DNA of 64,000 nucleotides from Aedes albopictus (taxonomy: Eukaryota > Arthropoda > Insecta > Diptera > Culicidae). The position numbers were made by a program, and so were the translations under genes. Positions within the stretch are counted from its first letter, which is position 1. Every line of letters begins with the position of its first letter. The notes under the pieces were generated by a model, which made no database searches, had not been told where the DNA came from, and worked only from the letters and a program-made list of their open reading frames with translations. The stretch spans positions 5,331,409 to 5,395,408 of the forward strand of contig NC_085138.1 in the NCBI RefSeq assembly GCF_035046485.1, given 5' to 3'. Shown here in pieces: positions 61,901 to 63,581 of this stretch.

Positions 61901-63313
61901 GCTTGGAAACCGTTTCGAGGAAGAAGGCTGCTGGAAAAAAATGTTATGACATTTATTTTTTCGAACAGTTTGAGTTTGGCTGGGCCGGTGATGTTCGTGT
62001 GGAAAAATGTCAAATGTACAGCCGGTAACCGTTTTTCCAGTACATTTCTTATCCCTGGCCTGGCATACACGCACCAGTGCGTACCCCTCTGTCAAAAATA
62101 AACATTTCCCAACTATAGTGTATACACTTCGGTAACCGTATGAACTTGTGCAGATGCTGTGAACTCCACGGTTTGTTGTCACAAACAGCGATTGCAATCA
62201 TCACTTCTCTTCCCATCCCCACATTAATCTGCAACCTGACGTATCAGGCGCCATTTTCGCCCCAAAAATAGAAGATCATCAATGCTCGCACACTGAAGAT
62301 GCCTGTTCATCTCAAGCAGCTATCTCATAGATTCCTTGTGTGAGTGTAGATGGTCTGGCGATGCTGGAGTAGCATCTTCGAGCCGCTATTCATTTTTCTT
62401 TTGTCAACCTGCCTAACTCAATAAAATCCGGAATATCTTCGGAACGGTTCCGGGTAATGCATCATTGGTCAATTGGGTGTAATAAACTTGCACAAGTTTA
62501 TAATCGATTAAAAGTGGTTTCAAGAAAATCGGATAAAATCTGACATTGGCAATCATCAAGTGATTACTTTATGGCAGTTATGTGATTATCATAATCTGCA
62601 AGCAACAATGTTAACCAAAGACAAGTTGCAATAAATTAATTATTATTCCTTGAAAATATTACCTGATAGAACAACTGGTATTCTGCGTCAGTTATTCGCA
62701 GGGCCACCTCTTCCGGGAAGTGAAGGATGTTCTGTAGCTCCTCTAGTTCTCCGAACGATGGCGTCGCCGACACAGTCACTGCCGCAGCCGAGGAACTCGT
62801 GCTTGCAGTTCCGCTTCCTCCAGTCCCGCTGGGCACTGCAGCCGCTGCAGCCGCCGACACCGCTAATGCCGTCGAGCTAGCCGTTGCTGGTCCAATTGTT
62901 GCTGCTGGTGCTGCTGAGACGACTGCTGGTGGCAGATTGCCAACGTGGCTTTGCGAGCCGTCAGTATCAAATAGAGCATTCTTTTCGGGATCGTTGTCCA
63001 GCAATGTTTCCTTAATGGTTTCACCCTCACGATTAATTATAATCTTTTCTGTGATGATTATCGTTGGCTCCGGTTTGTGTGATGGTGTCGGATTGAGAGC
63101 TGTGGTCGGTGTCGGAAACAGTAGTGATATTGCTGCTGGATGCTGCTGTTGTTGCTGCTGCTGTTCTGGCACCTCGTGCTCTTCGTGTTGCCGTCCTTCT
63201 TGATTAACTGAAGAAAATGACGGAACTGGTAGGGTCGCCGCCGATGGTGAAGGTGATAATGTTTCCTCTGGCGCGTTACTATTAAATGGAAGACTTGGGA
63301 AAGCTTCACGCAT
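13284..63313 (-). CDS. PLCE1: Phospholipase C epsilon (PLCE1-like), 13 coding exons, whole gene
   Basis: Minus-strand gene assembled by eye from 13 exons: 62663-63313, 50227-50535, 49995-50140, 48812-49607, 40935-41079, 40045-40864, 39845-39978, 28077-28294, 27696-27933, 27240-27451, 27022-27179, 26815-26951 and 13284-15793. All introns start GT and end AG and all phases fit, giving 6474 nt and 2157 residues (human PLC epsilon is about 2300). Approximate domains: disordered 1-185, Ras-GEF 190-430, PH-like 635-840, EF-hands 850-1110, X box 1118-1260, acidic linker 1276-1322, Y box 1385-1574, C2 1595-1714, RA1 1760-1859, RA2 1910-2000, serine-rich tail. Catalytic residues equivalent to PLC delta His311, Asn312, Glu341, Asp343, His356 and Glu390 fall at His1128, Asn1129, Glu1158, Asp1160, His1173 and Glu1207 with identical spacing. 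The family hydrolyses PIP2 to IP3 and diacylglycerol at membranes and couples to Ras/Rap GTPases. Four introns are 7.7-12.1 kb and filled with transposons; the others are 60-387 bp. The true N-terminus could lie further upstream. Confidence 0.93.
15794..16130 (-). other. Start of PLCE1 intron 12
   Basis: Non-coding intron sequence. The polypyrimidine tract and AG that define exon 13 lie at 15794-15820. Confidence 0.6.
16130..16350 (+). repeat. 12-bp-period tract
   Basis: AGTTTCTCCAACAATT-type units, degenerate. It is interrupted by the foldback element that follows and resumes after it. Confidence 0.65.
16367..16700. mobile_element. Foldback element, 334 bp, inside the 12-bp tract
   Basis: Ends TATGTCCAAAG-GAAGTATTATGAA in inverted orientation. 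Inner arms repeat TTTGGACCTCTAG and ATCTTGGGTTTTT in inverse. It splits the degenerate tract at 16.13-17.06 kb, so the element is younger than the tract. Confidence 0.88.
16700..17060 (+). repeat. 12-bp-period tract, continuation
   Basis: Units such as GGAATTCCTCCA, AGAATTCTATCA, GAAATACCTCCG in 12-base register, with an intervening T-rich patch (16845-16870). Confidence 0.75.
17066..17262. mobile_element. MITE family A, copy 1
   Basis: Left end GATCTTACGTATTTTCGGCA with GTTTTGTTCTCTTCGTCAT. Right end is roughly its reverse complement (ATGACGAAGAGAACAAACCT, GCCGATAATACCC). Copies recur at 38385-38505 (partial) and 58020-58207. Confidence 0.8.
17265..17448 (+). repeat. 12-bp-period tract
   Basis: GAATTCTTCAAG / ATGTTTCTTTGA-type units up to the Tc1/mariner-like foldback. 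Confidence 0.6.
17450..18668. mobile_element. Long foldback Tc1/mariner-like element, ~1.2 kb
   Basis: Ends CACTCCCGTTCAAAAGTTTG and its reverse complement, flanked by TA on both sides, so a TA target duplication. The arms are nearly the full half-length. Two mirrored frames, 17470-17709 plus and 18317-18649 minus, encode the same peptide ([17 protein letters not shown] start), showing the palindrome rather than a gene. Internal sub-terminal copies of CCAAAAGTTTGGGGTCAC lie near 17825, 17865, 18240 and 18280. No transposase. Confidence 0.93.
18669..20440 (+). repeat. 12/24-bp-period tract, clearest example
   Basis: A 24-base dimer is visible, e.g. at 19230-19300: AGTTCTTTCGGA AATTTCTTCAGA / AGTTTCCTTAAG AATTTCTCGAGG / AGTTCCTTCAAC TATTACTCCACA. 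Frames of 89-141 codons in all phases read as 8-residue repeats ([24 protein letters not shown] types). Confidence 0.9.
20530..21178 (-). repeat. 12-bp-period tract, opposite polarity
   Basis: GAACTTCTGGAT, AAATTCTTGTAG, AAACTTGTTGAA, GATGTCCCGAAA in exact 12-base register. It directly follows the plus-polarity tract with a switch at about 20.5 kb, making a large imperfect inverted arrangement. Confidence 0.85.
21495..22988 (+). mobile_element. Poly-A retroinsertion with 18-bp target duplication
   Basis: The sequence AAAACTAATCCTAAACGG occurs at 21478-21495 and again at 22989-23006, and the second copy directly follows a run of about 30 A. This is the signature of a target-primed LINE-type insertion of about 1.49 kb. 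The insert has no long frame. It contains GGCCGGCCCAAGTTCGTGCAG and two ACTTTAACACTTTA-like segments (21585 and 22226), so it may itself hold nested repeats. It is either a truncated non-LTR element or a retrocopy of a non-coding RNA. Confidence 0.8.
23007..23300. other. No gene seen
   Basis: Unique-looking sequence after the retroinsertion; no frame or repeat recognised. Confidence 0.3.
23300..23700 (-). repeat. 12-bp-period tract, minus polarity
   Basis: GGAATTTCTAACGGGACTTC, CTAGAGGAATTCCCGATGG-type units, purine-rich on plus. Confidence 0.65.
23890..25660 (+). repeat. ~300-bp tandem array, 5-6 copies
   Basis: The landmark TGTTCTATAATRAAGTCC recurs at 23911, 24216, 24500, 24804, 25047 and a degenerate copy at 25502. 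Units are 243-305 bp and contain GATCCGCGAAGCTCTTGAAA, TTTAGAGACACTACAGGGA, CTTCAGGTCTACACYCGTAA. Non-coding satellite inside PLCE1 intron 12. Confidence 0.92.
25091..25218 (-). mobile_element. tRNA-derived SINE inserted in the tandem array
   Basis: On minus: GGTCTCCTGTTAGCCAAGTG, GTTAAGGCTATGGATCGCCA and GGTTGGTTCGATTCCCATT, giving A box and B box of a class II-like tRNA, followed by a tail ending in AAGAAGAAGAA. It is flanked by AAAACTTTATG (25080-25090) and AAAATTTTATG (about 25220-25230), an 11-bp target duplication within the satellite unit. Confidence 0.85.
25666..25790 (+). mobile_element. CGTAGAC-type repeat, copy 1
   Basis: GGGCCTGTCCATAAACTACG, TAGACTCTAATGGGGGGAAG, GTCTGGCCAAAGTCTACGG. 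A second, inverted copy is at 39545-39700. Confidence 0.6.
25865..26762 (+). repeat. 152-bp tandem array, 7 copies, next to exon 12
   Basis: CTCAAG after GGATCT recurs at 25886, 26038, 26190, 26342, 26494 (exactly 152 apart), then 26615 and 26730 (121 and 115, shortened). Units share TTACCGTTACACCCGTAGAC, GTTTGGATGACCTAGGATAT, ACTTACTGGACATGATAGAT. The array ends 53 bp from the exon 12 boundary. Confidence 0.95.
26815..26951 (-). CDS. PLCE1: PLCE1 coding exon 12: acidic X-Y linker
   Basis: Residues 1276-1322. Acceptor ATTTTGCAG/ccg, donor GATG/gtaagt. It encodes a Ser/Asn-rich piece and then a strongly acidic run ([19 protein letters not shown]). In mammalian PLCs an acidic X-Y linker lies over the active site and autoinhibits the enzyme, and human PLC epsilon has a similar Glu/Asp-rich block at this place. 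The phase fits exons 11 and 13. No exon-sized intervening sequence was seen in the 11.0-kb intron that follows. A 152-bp tandem array ends about 53 bp from this exon. Confidence 0.92.
27022..27179 (-). CDS. PLCE1: PLCE1 coding exon 11: end of PLC X box
   Basis: Residues 1224-1276. Acceptor TTCCACCAATAG/gcc after a 60-bp intron, donor AC/gtgagt. It encodes [40 protein letters not shown] and a hydrophilic end. FGEKLVT-FLF, LPSP and KILIKNKKL are the standard end of the X domain, whose lysines sit near the phosphate-binding pocket. The overlapping longer open frame is in a different phase and is not the coding one. Confidence 0.94.
27240..27451 (-). CDS. PLCE1: PLCE1 coding exon 10: catalytic core of PLC X box
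   Basis: Residues 1153-1223. Acceptor ATCATTAG/gtg, donor CAA/gtaatg. It encodes [19 protein letters not shown] and [19 protein letters not shown], then [18 protein letters not shown]. Glu1158 and Asp1160 are calcium ligands, His1173 is the second catalytic histidine and Glu1207 is the fourth ligand, with the same 15- and 49-residue spacing as in PLC delta. All residues needed for PIP2 hydrolysis are present. Confidence 0.97.
27696..27933 (-). CDS. PLCE1: PLCE1 coding exon 9: last EF-hand and first half of PLC X box
   Basis: Residues 1074-1153. It starts [13 protein letters not shown], then [18 protein letters not shown] (the conserved last EF-hand of PLCs) and [20 protein letters not shown] followed by [15 protein letters not shown], the first part of the TIM-barrel X region. 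His1128 and Asn1129 in SSHNTYL are the first catalytic and calcium-binding residues. [13 protein letters not shown] is close to the vertebrate PLC epsilon sequence and argues against the beta, gamma and delta classes. Donor ACAG/gtttgt. Confidence 0.96.
28077..28294 (-). CDS. PLCE1: PLCE1 coding exon 8: EF-hand
   Basis: Residues 1001-1073. Acceptor CTTCCGTTGCAG/gcc, donor CAA/gtaaat, phase 0 at the 3' end. It encodes [39 protein letters not shown] and [20 protein letters not shown], then DEDVKAIIQ. The last part is a helix-loop-helix EF-hand, and the DAIAA-SI segment is typical of PLC epsilon. It joins exon 9 as AIIQ-RHEP. Confidence 0.9.
28295..29175 (-). other. Intron 7 start, no features seen
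   Basis: AT-rich unique-looking intron sequence. Confidence 0.4.
29500..30700 (+). repeat. 12-bp-period tract inside the 3.3-kb element
   Basis: GAGTTGCTCCAA, GGAATTCTCTCA and GAAATCCTCCAG-type units. The 130-codon plus frame (30203-30595) reads as [23 protein letters not shown] repeats. Confidence 0.75.
30998..32299. mobile_element. Nested palindromic element, 1.3 kb, TA-flanked
   Basis: Ends AAGCCTGCGCACTTTAGAAT / inverse, flanked by TA. Inverted sub-terminal matches include AAGCTTATYTATNGTAGTTT. The interior is AT-rich and non-coding. Confidence 0.82.
32600..32690. repeat. Short hairpin repeat, copy 1
   Basis: CTGCCGTGTGTGGCATAGTT is opposed by AATGCTACACACGGCAG with about 30 bases between. 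A related hairpin lies at 34540-34610. Confidence 0.75.
33111..33226. repeat. Long compact hairpin, ~53-bp arms
   Basis: The left arm (CTTTTACTTTTGCTACGTTT, GCCTTGCGTTAAACACAATG, TCGGAAGTGGCAC) pairs with the right arm after a loop of about 9 nt, with few mismatches. Size and pairing resemble a miRNA precursor or a tiny MITE. No TA or TTAA duplication was noticed. Confidence 0.7.
33610..34530. mobile_element. Tc1/mariner-type foldback element, 921 bp
   Basis: Ends CAGGGGTTAGACAAAATGAT with CGGGACAGG / inverse, flanked by TA. The arms are long, with TAACTTTTCGATAAGTGCAT, TTCACTGTAAGTTGATCAAC, TAATGAGCTTCGAAAA in inverse copies. No transposase. A decayed relative is at 47860-48430. Confidence 0.92.
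34540..34612. repeat. Short hairpin repeat, copy 2
   Basis: TTGTGCAGCATAGTTGTC / GGACAACTATGCTGCACACG; same family as 32600-32690, immediately right of the 921-bp element. Confidence 0.7.
34820..35060 (+). repeat. Weak 12-bp-period tract
   Basis: TTCCGAAAATTT, AGAGATTTTTCG, AAGAATTCGTAC-like units, more decayed than elsewhere. Confidence 0.45.
35160..35648 (+). repeat. Direct ~63-bp duplication bracketing a SINE
   Basis: CTCCCTTACACTCTGAGTAG, AAAAAGACCGRTAWAGCCAT, AAAATGATTAAGTTATAAAT occurs at about 35166-35229 and 35586-35648, with the SINE 35237-35419 and about 165 bp of other DNA between. Too long for a normal target duplication; probably a local duplication. Confidence 0.8.
35237..35419 (+). 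mobile_element. tRNA-derived SINE family B, copy 1
   Basis: GGAGCGGACCTGGTGTGATA carries an A box (TGGTGTGATAG), and GGGATCGAATCCCACTCCC is the B box. The body has TTCGGAAGGGAAGTAAAGCG, and the 3' end is an A run. Other copies: 52929-53105 (plus) and about 52305-52454 (minus). Confidence 0.9.
35649..37455. other. Intron 7, no supported feature
   Basis: AT-rich sequence. A GAGCTCTGGAGTCGGCCTTC segment near 36546 stands out in GC but is unassigned. Confidence 0.35.
37457..37702. mobile_element. Foldback MITE, ~245 bp
   Basis: Ends CTATACTGCCCCTCCTTGCA with TATCAGTCCCATGTTG and an inverse, diverged copy on the right. Non-coding. Confidence 0.8.
37703..38384. other. Intron 7, no supported feature
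   Basis: A/T-rich with several A and T runs; no gene. Confidence 0.35.
38385..38505. mobile_element. MITE family A, partial copy 2
   Basis: GGGTGACTGAGGGTATTATC, GGCAAATTTGTTGTTTTCGT, CATGGGG match one end of the 17066 and 58020 copies; the other half is missing. Confidence 0.65.
38506..39540. other. Intron 7, no supported feature
   Basis: AT-rich; no frames or repeats recognised. Confidence 0.35.
39545..39700 (-). mobile_element. CGTAGAC-type repeat, copy 2
   Basis: GGCCGTAGACTTTTGGAAGG to GGTCTACGTGGCTTATGAAC, AGGCC; inverse of the copy at 25.67 kb. It ends about 145 bp from the exon 7 donor. Confidence 0.6.
39845..39978 (-). CDS. PLCE1: PLCE1 coding exon 7: EF-hand region
   Basis: Residues 956-1001. 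Acceptor AACTTCTAG/cat, donor ATCG/gtaagt. It encodes [19 protein letters not shown] followed by [20 protein letters not shown] and KRKI. The first part continues the EF-hand helix broken at exon 6 (YRSF plus [11 protein letters not shown]). The last nucleotide joins exon 8 to make GLLTR, a motif also expected in PLC epsilon. Phase agrees on both sides. The following intron is 11.5 kb. Confidence 0.87.
40045..40864 (-). CDS. PLCE1: PLCE1 coding exon 6: PH-like domain and EF-hand region
   Basis: Residues 683-956. Acceptor TTCCCTCCCACAG/ac, donor TTCAG/gtgagg. It contains the PLC epsilon-type block [19 protein letters not shown], then [28 protein letters not shown] and [14 protein letters not shown], which correspond to the last PH strands, the PH helix and the first EF-hand helices. 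A polar basic insert ([14 protein letters not shown]) follows, then [16 protein letters not shown], another EF-hand helix. The EF loops lack a canonical DxDxD calcium set, as usual in this family. Confidence 0.92.
40935..41079 (-). CDS. PLCE1: PLCE1 coding exon 5: PH-like region
   Basis: Residues 635-683 (last codon split). Acceptor TCTGGCCAACAG/ata after a CT-rich tract, donor ATG/gtgagt. It encodes [20 protein letters not shown] and then [21 protein letters not shown], with alternating hydrophobics and basic residues as in PH-type beta strands of PLCs. It is identified by its place between exons 4 and 6 and by exact phase fit, and the spacing to exon 6 is a 70-bp intron. A longer open frame over the same bases in another phase is a shadow. 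Confidence 0.83.
41080..42180 (-). other. Intron 4, first part
   Basis: No gene. A 124-codon frame over 40946-41320 is a shadow running from exon 5 into the intron. Confidence 0.4.
42185..42940 (+). repeat. 12-bp-period tract
   Basis: GATACCTTCAGA, AACTATTCCAGA, GTTTTTCTGAAA, ATATTTCAAAAG in register. Confidence 0.75.
42945..43153. mobile_element. TTAA-flanked palindromic MITE, 201 bp
   Basis: TTAA at 42945-42948 and 43150-43153 flank a near-perfect palindrome with ends GGTGAATATATAACGAAGCC and ACACCTCAAATTTTCAAGAG. A TTAA duplication points to piggyBac-like mobilisation. It splits a 12-bp-period tract. Confidence 0.93.
43154..44211 (+). repeat. 12-bp-period tract, continuation
   Basis: GGAAACTCTTCG, GATTCCTTTAGA and GAAATTCCTCTA-type units, broken again by the SINE at 44238. 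Confidence 0.72.
44238..44822 (+). mobile_element. 585-bp tRNA-headed SINE with 26-bp target duplication
   Basis: The flanks 44212-44237 and 44823-44848 are the same 26 bp (one mismatch), starting AATTCCGCCGGGTATTCCT. The head has an A box (TGGTCTAGTGG) and B box (GGGTTCAATCCC). The body includes AACGCCTATAAGTTATGCAA, CCCAGTCCGTGCTGGTTGTG and a 3' end of TGATCGT-like repeats. Pol III-transcribed, LINE-mobilised (family knowledge). It serves as the undisrupted reference for the copy split at 55786. Confidence 0.93.
44849..45005 (+). repeat. 12-bp-period tract fragment
   Basis: Continues the tract across the SINE. Confidence 0.6.
45005..45180. mobile_element. Half copy of the TTAA foldback family
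   Basis: GGCGAAACTGGAAGCATTTC, AAATAACGAAGCCATATTTT, GTACACATGTAGAGTATGGA match one arm of the element at 60625-60914; the other arm is missing. Confidence 0.8.
45180..45445 (+). repeat. 12-bp-period tract
   Basis: TCTTTCAGAAGT, AGTTCCTTCAGA, AATTGCTCAAGT, AGTTCTTTCAGA, GATTCTTTCAGG in register. Confidence 0.75.
45720..46135 (+). mobile_element. Possible solo LTR
   Basis: GC-rich island in an AT-rich intron. TATAAAAG at about 45992; a perfect hairpin CCCGAGCAGGC-GTGT-GCCTCTCGGG at 46046-46070; AATAAA at about 46075 just after it. This order fits the U3-R-U5 of an LTR. Ends and target duplications were not resolved; there is no coding partner. Confidence 0.45.
46136..47690 (-). other. Intron 4, no supported feature
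   Basis: Very AT-rich. A TAATACCCAACTCCGCCTTT motif with AGACGGGGTATAC (46660-46690) may be a dispersed repeat. No gene. Confidence 0.35.
47690..48430. mobile_element. Decayed fragments of two foldback families
   Basis: 47700-47860 resembles the right arm of the 51500-52183 element (GCAACCGATCGTGCTCAAAT). 47870-48430 resembles the inside and right arm of the 33610-34530 element (GCTCAAAGTTGGTTATAGGA, AATAGCCCGATCTTTTCCAA). Confidence 0.7.
48812..49607 (-). CDS. PLCE1: PLCE1 coding exon 4: end of Ras-GEF and linker
   Basis: Residues 369-634. Acceptor CTGTTGCAG/gtc, donor CAG/gtaagt, phase 0 at the 3' end. It begins [10 protein letters not shown] and continues through [10 protein letters not shown] and [14 protein letters not shown], the final helices of a CDC25 domain (compare the IPYFG-L segment of other Ras-GEFs). 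Then comes an acidic, proline-rich linker ([20 protein letters not shown]), a helical patch and the start of the PH-like region. The upstream 24 codons that are open in the same frame are intron, because they precede the acceptor. Exon 5 is 7.7 kb away. Confidence 0.9.
49995..50140 (-). CDS. PLCE1: PLCE1 coding exon 3: core of Ras-GEF (CDC25) domain
   Basis: Residues 321-369 (last codon split). Acceptor CCTTTCAG/aca, donor AAA/gtgagt. It carries the diagnostic CDC25 core: a serine-tryptophan start ([10 protein letters not shown]), a helical segment and the motif [18 protein letters not shown], which corresponds to the N-NFNG---I--GL helix of Ras guanine nucleotide exchange factors. In mammals this domain of PLC epsilon activates Rap1. 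The frame is easy to overlook because the longest open frame here is a shadow in another phase. Confidence 0.9.
50227..50535 (-). CDS. PLCE1: PLCE1 coding exon 2: Ras-GEF with serine-rich insert
   Basis: Residues 218-320, phase 0 at both ends; acceptor ATTCCCAG/gta and donor GAG/gtaccg. It starts [19 protein letters not shown], a helical segment that continues the CDC25 fold. A 60-residue Ser/Thr/Ala/Pro-rich insert follows, probably a disordered loop, ending in a basic IRKRVDE. It is separated from exon 3 by an 86-bp intron. The low-complexity insert is poorly conserved, so homology rests on the ends and on the phase match to both neighbours. Confidence 0.82.
50536..51497 (-). other. Intron 1, no supported feature near exon 2
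   Basis: AT-rich; no gene or repeat recognised. Confidence 0.35.
51498..52185. mobile_element. TA-flanked foldback element, 684 bp
   Basis: Ends GACTGGGTCAAC / GTTGACCCACTC, flanked by TA. Long arms with AAACAAAGCTTTTTC, AACAACTGTKCAAAATT and GCAACCAATCG segments in inverse copies. Non-coding. Confidence 0.88.
52305..52454 (-). mobile_element. tRNA-derived SINE family B, copy 3
   Basis: Minus copy of the 35237 SINE: revcomp begins TGGAGCGGACCTGGTGTGAT and has the B box GGGATCGAATCC; TTCGGAAGGGAAGTAAAGTG near the tail. Confidence 0.88.
52929..53105 (+). mobile_element. tRNA-derived SINE family B, copy 2
   Basis: GGAGCGGACCTGGTGTGATG, B box GGGATCGATTCCCACTCCC, then TTCGGAAGGGAAGTAAAAGC. It forms an inverted pair with the copy at 52305-52454. 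Confidence 0.9.
53390..54470 (-). repeat. 12-bp-period tract, minus polarity
   Basis: GAATTCCTGGAG, GAATCAATAGAG, AAATTCCTAGAG in register; the 97-codon plus frame 53916-54209 reads [22 protein letters not shown] repeats. Confidence 0.75.
54477..54614. mobile_element. Small foldback with 15-G run
   Basis: GGGCAAAAGCACTAGACTTC and its diverged inverse GAAGTCTAGTGTTTTTACCC bracket about 100 bp, including a run of 15 G at 54577-54591. Confidence 0.8.
54615..55260 (-). repeat. 12-bp-period tract, minus polarity
   Basis: GAGTCCCTGGAG, GAATTTCTAAAG, AAAGCTCTCACA in register; continues the 53.4 kb tract across the foldback. Confidence 0.75.
55690..55785 (+). mobile_element. SINE fragment, left part, split by a DNA transposon
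   Basis: ATACAGCTATCGCTAAAACC, AGAAACATGTTGAAAAGGCC matches the tail half of the SINE at 44238. The sequence resumes at 58324 (CCTTCCTTCTTACTTTAACA, GCACAATGTA). Confidence 0.8.
56890..58010 (+). repeat. 12-bp-period tract, both polarities
   Basis: AGTTTTCGCGAG, GCTTATTTTGAA, GTTTTACCTGAA, ATTTCTCTCGGA in register up to about 57410, then purine-rich units. Confidence 0.75.
58020..58207. mobile_element. MITE family A, copy 3
   Basis: GGGGAACTTACGTATTTTCG, GCAGTTTTGTTCTTTTCGTC; right end ATGACGAAGAGAACAAACCT, GCCGATGATACCC. Confidence 0.82.
58516..58690. mobile_element. Small foldback MITE
   Basis: CCCAATAAGCCAATT at the left and AATTTTGGCTTATTGGG at the right; interior TTACTCAAATTTGAGTAAA palindrome. 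Confidence 0.8.
58754..59390 (-). pseudogene. Broken non-LTR retrotransposon, C-terminal part
   Basis: Two minus frames overlap with a shift near 59060. The upstream one has [20 protein letters not shown] and [20 protein letters not shown], the downstream one [38 protein letters not shown]. This is the region after the reverse transcriptase of mosquito LINE-type elements. The frameshift and the missing middle make it inactive. Confidence 0.88.
59391..60419. other. Unrelated DNA between LINE parts
   Basis: GGGGAAAACGGGGTAAGACC at 59412 and GTCTTACCCCGTTCG at 60065 are inverted, so a decayed foldback may span 59410-60110. It also holds CAGGGTACCCGGGTACCCAG (dispersed repeat, compare 2970). It replaces the LINE segment that should carry the catalytic YxDD box. 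Confidence 0.5.
60420..61470 (-). pseudogene. Broken non-LTR retrotransposon, N-terminal RT part
   Basis: Minus-strand pieces: [66 protein letters not shown], then (after the TTAA element) [40 protein letters not shown] and, after a 4-nt shift, [18 protein letters not shown]. These are the first reverse transcriptase blocks, including the A motif FIDFKAAYD. Several shifts, so a pseudogene. Confidence 0.9.
60625..60914. mobile_element. TTAA-flanked foldback element inside the LINE
   Basis: TTAA at 60621-60624 and 60915-60918; ends GGCGAAACTGGA / TCCAGTTTCGCC; arms share AAATAACGAAGCAATATTTT and GTACACATGTAGAG-like sequence in inverse. 290 bp, non-coding. A half copy is at 45005-45180. Confidence 0.94.
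61450..62662. other. Intron 1, left of exon 1; no supported gene
   Basis: AACGCCTACAAGTTATGCAA at 61456 is a SINE fragment (compare 44480). A 142-codon minus frame (61769-62197) and overlapping frames on both strands lie in a GC-richer patch; no family is recognised. Confidence 0.35.
62663..63313 (-). CDS. PLCE1: PLCE1 coding exon 1: disordered N-terminus and start of Ras-GEF
   Basis: Encodes residues 1-217. The ATG has A at -3 (AAC before ATG), which suits an insect start. Most of it is low complexity: serine/proline-rich, a seven-glutamine run, then alanine- and serine-rich stretches, as expected of the disordered N-terminal arm of PLC epsilon. The last 35 residues become folded in character ([20 protein letters not shown]), matching the start of the CDC25 catalytic region, where human PLC epsilon has a similar FPE-V-LT-E-Q pattern. 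The donor is CAG/gtaata, phase 0. The next exon is 12.1 kb downstream. Confidence 0.85.
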
Positions 63314-63581
63314 GTTATGTAATCGACGTGGTGGATTTAATGTGACATTCTTCTACTGTGCCGTTCTTCTCTACCTTTACTTTGCCATACAGTAGCCTTA
63401 CAATATTGTATATTTTCCGTGAAATGAGAGATGATTGACGCATTGGCTCATGACAGAAATTATCTTCCTGTTATGCGGTTGACTCTTCCACTACTAAGTT
63501 AAGAGAAACTACGAAGAAGACGTTGATTCGCTTCACATTGGAGTGCTTGTTGAAGATGACGGTGCCGTTACTGTTGTTGTT
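63314..63581 (-). other. Candidate 5' leader of PLCE1 first coding exon
   Basis: A strong splice acceptor (a CT-rich run ending TTACAG) lies just upstream of 63581 on the minus strand. From there the sequence runs without another good splice site to the ATG at 63311-63313. The reading frame of that ATG is closed by an in-frame TAG about 48 nt upstream. Several short upstream ORFs occur: an ATG followed directly by TGA near 63546, a 17-codon one, and two of 2-3 codons. This fits a 5' UTR segment of the same exon. Alternatively the first 50 codons after the acceptor are coding and an unseen intron follows. Confidence 0.45.

Noticed and set aside
61769..62197. 142-codon minus frame in intron 1
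   Set aside because: No recognisable family, overlapped by frames on the other strand, and no splice context; could be part of a retroelement.
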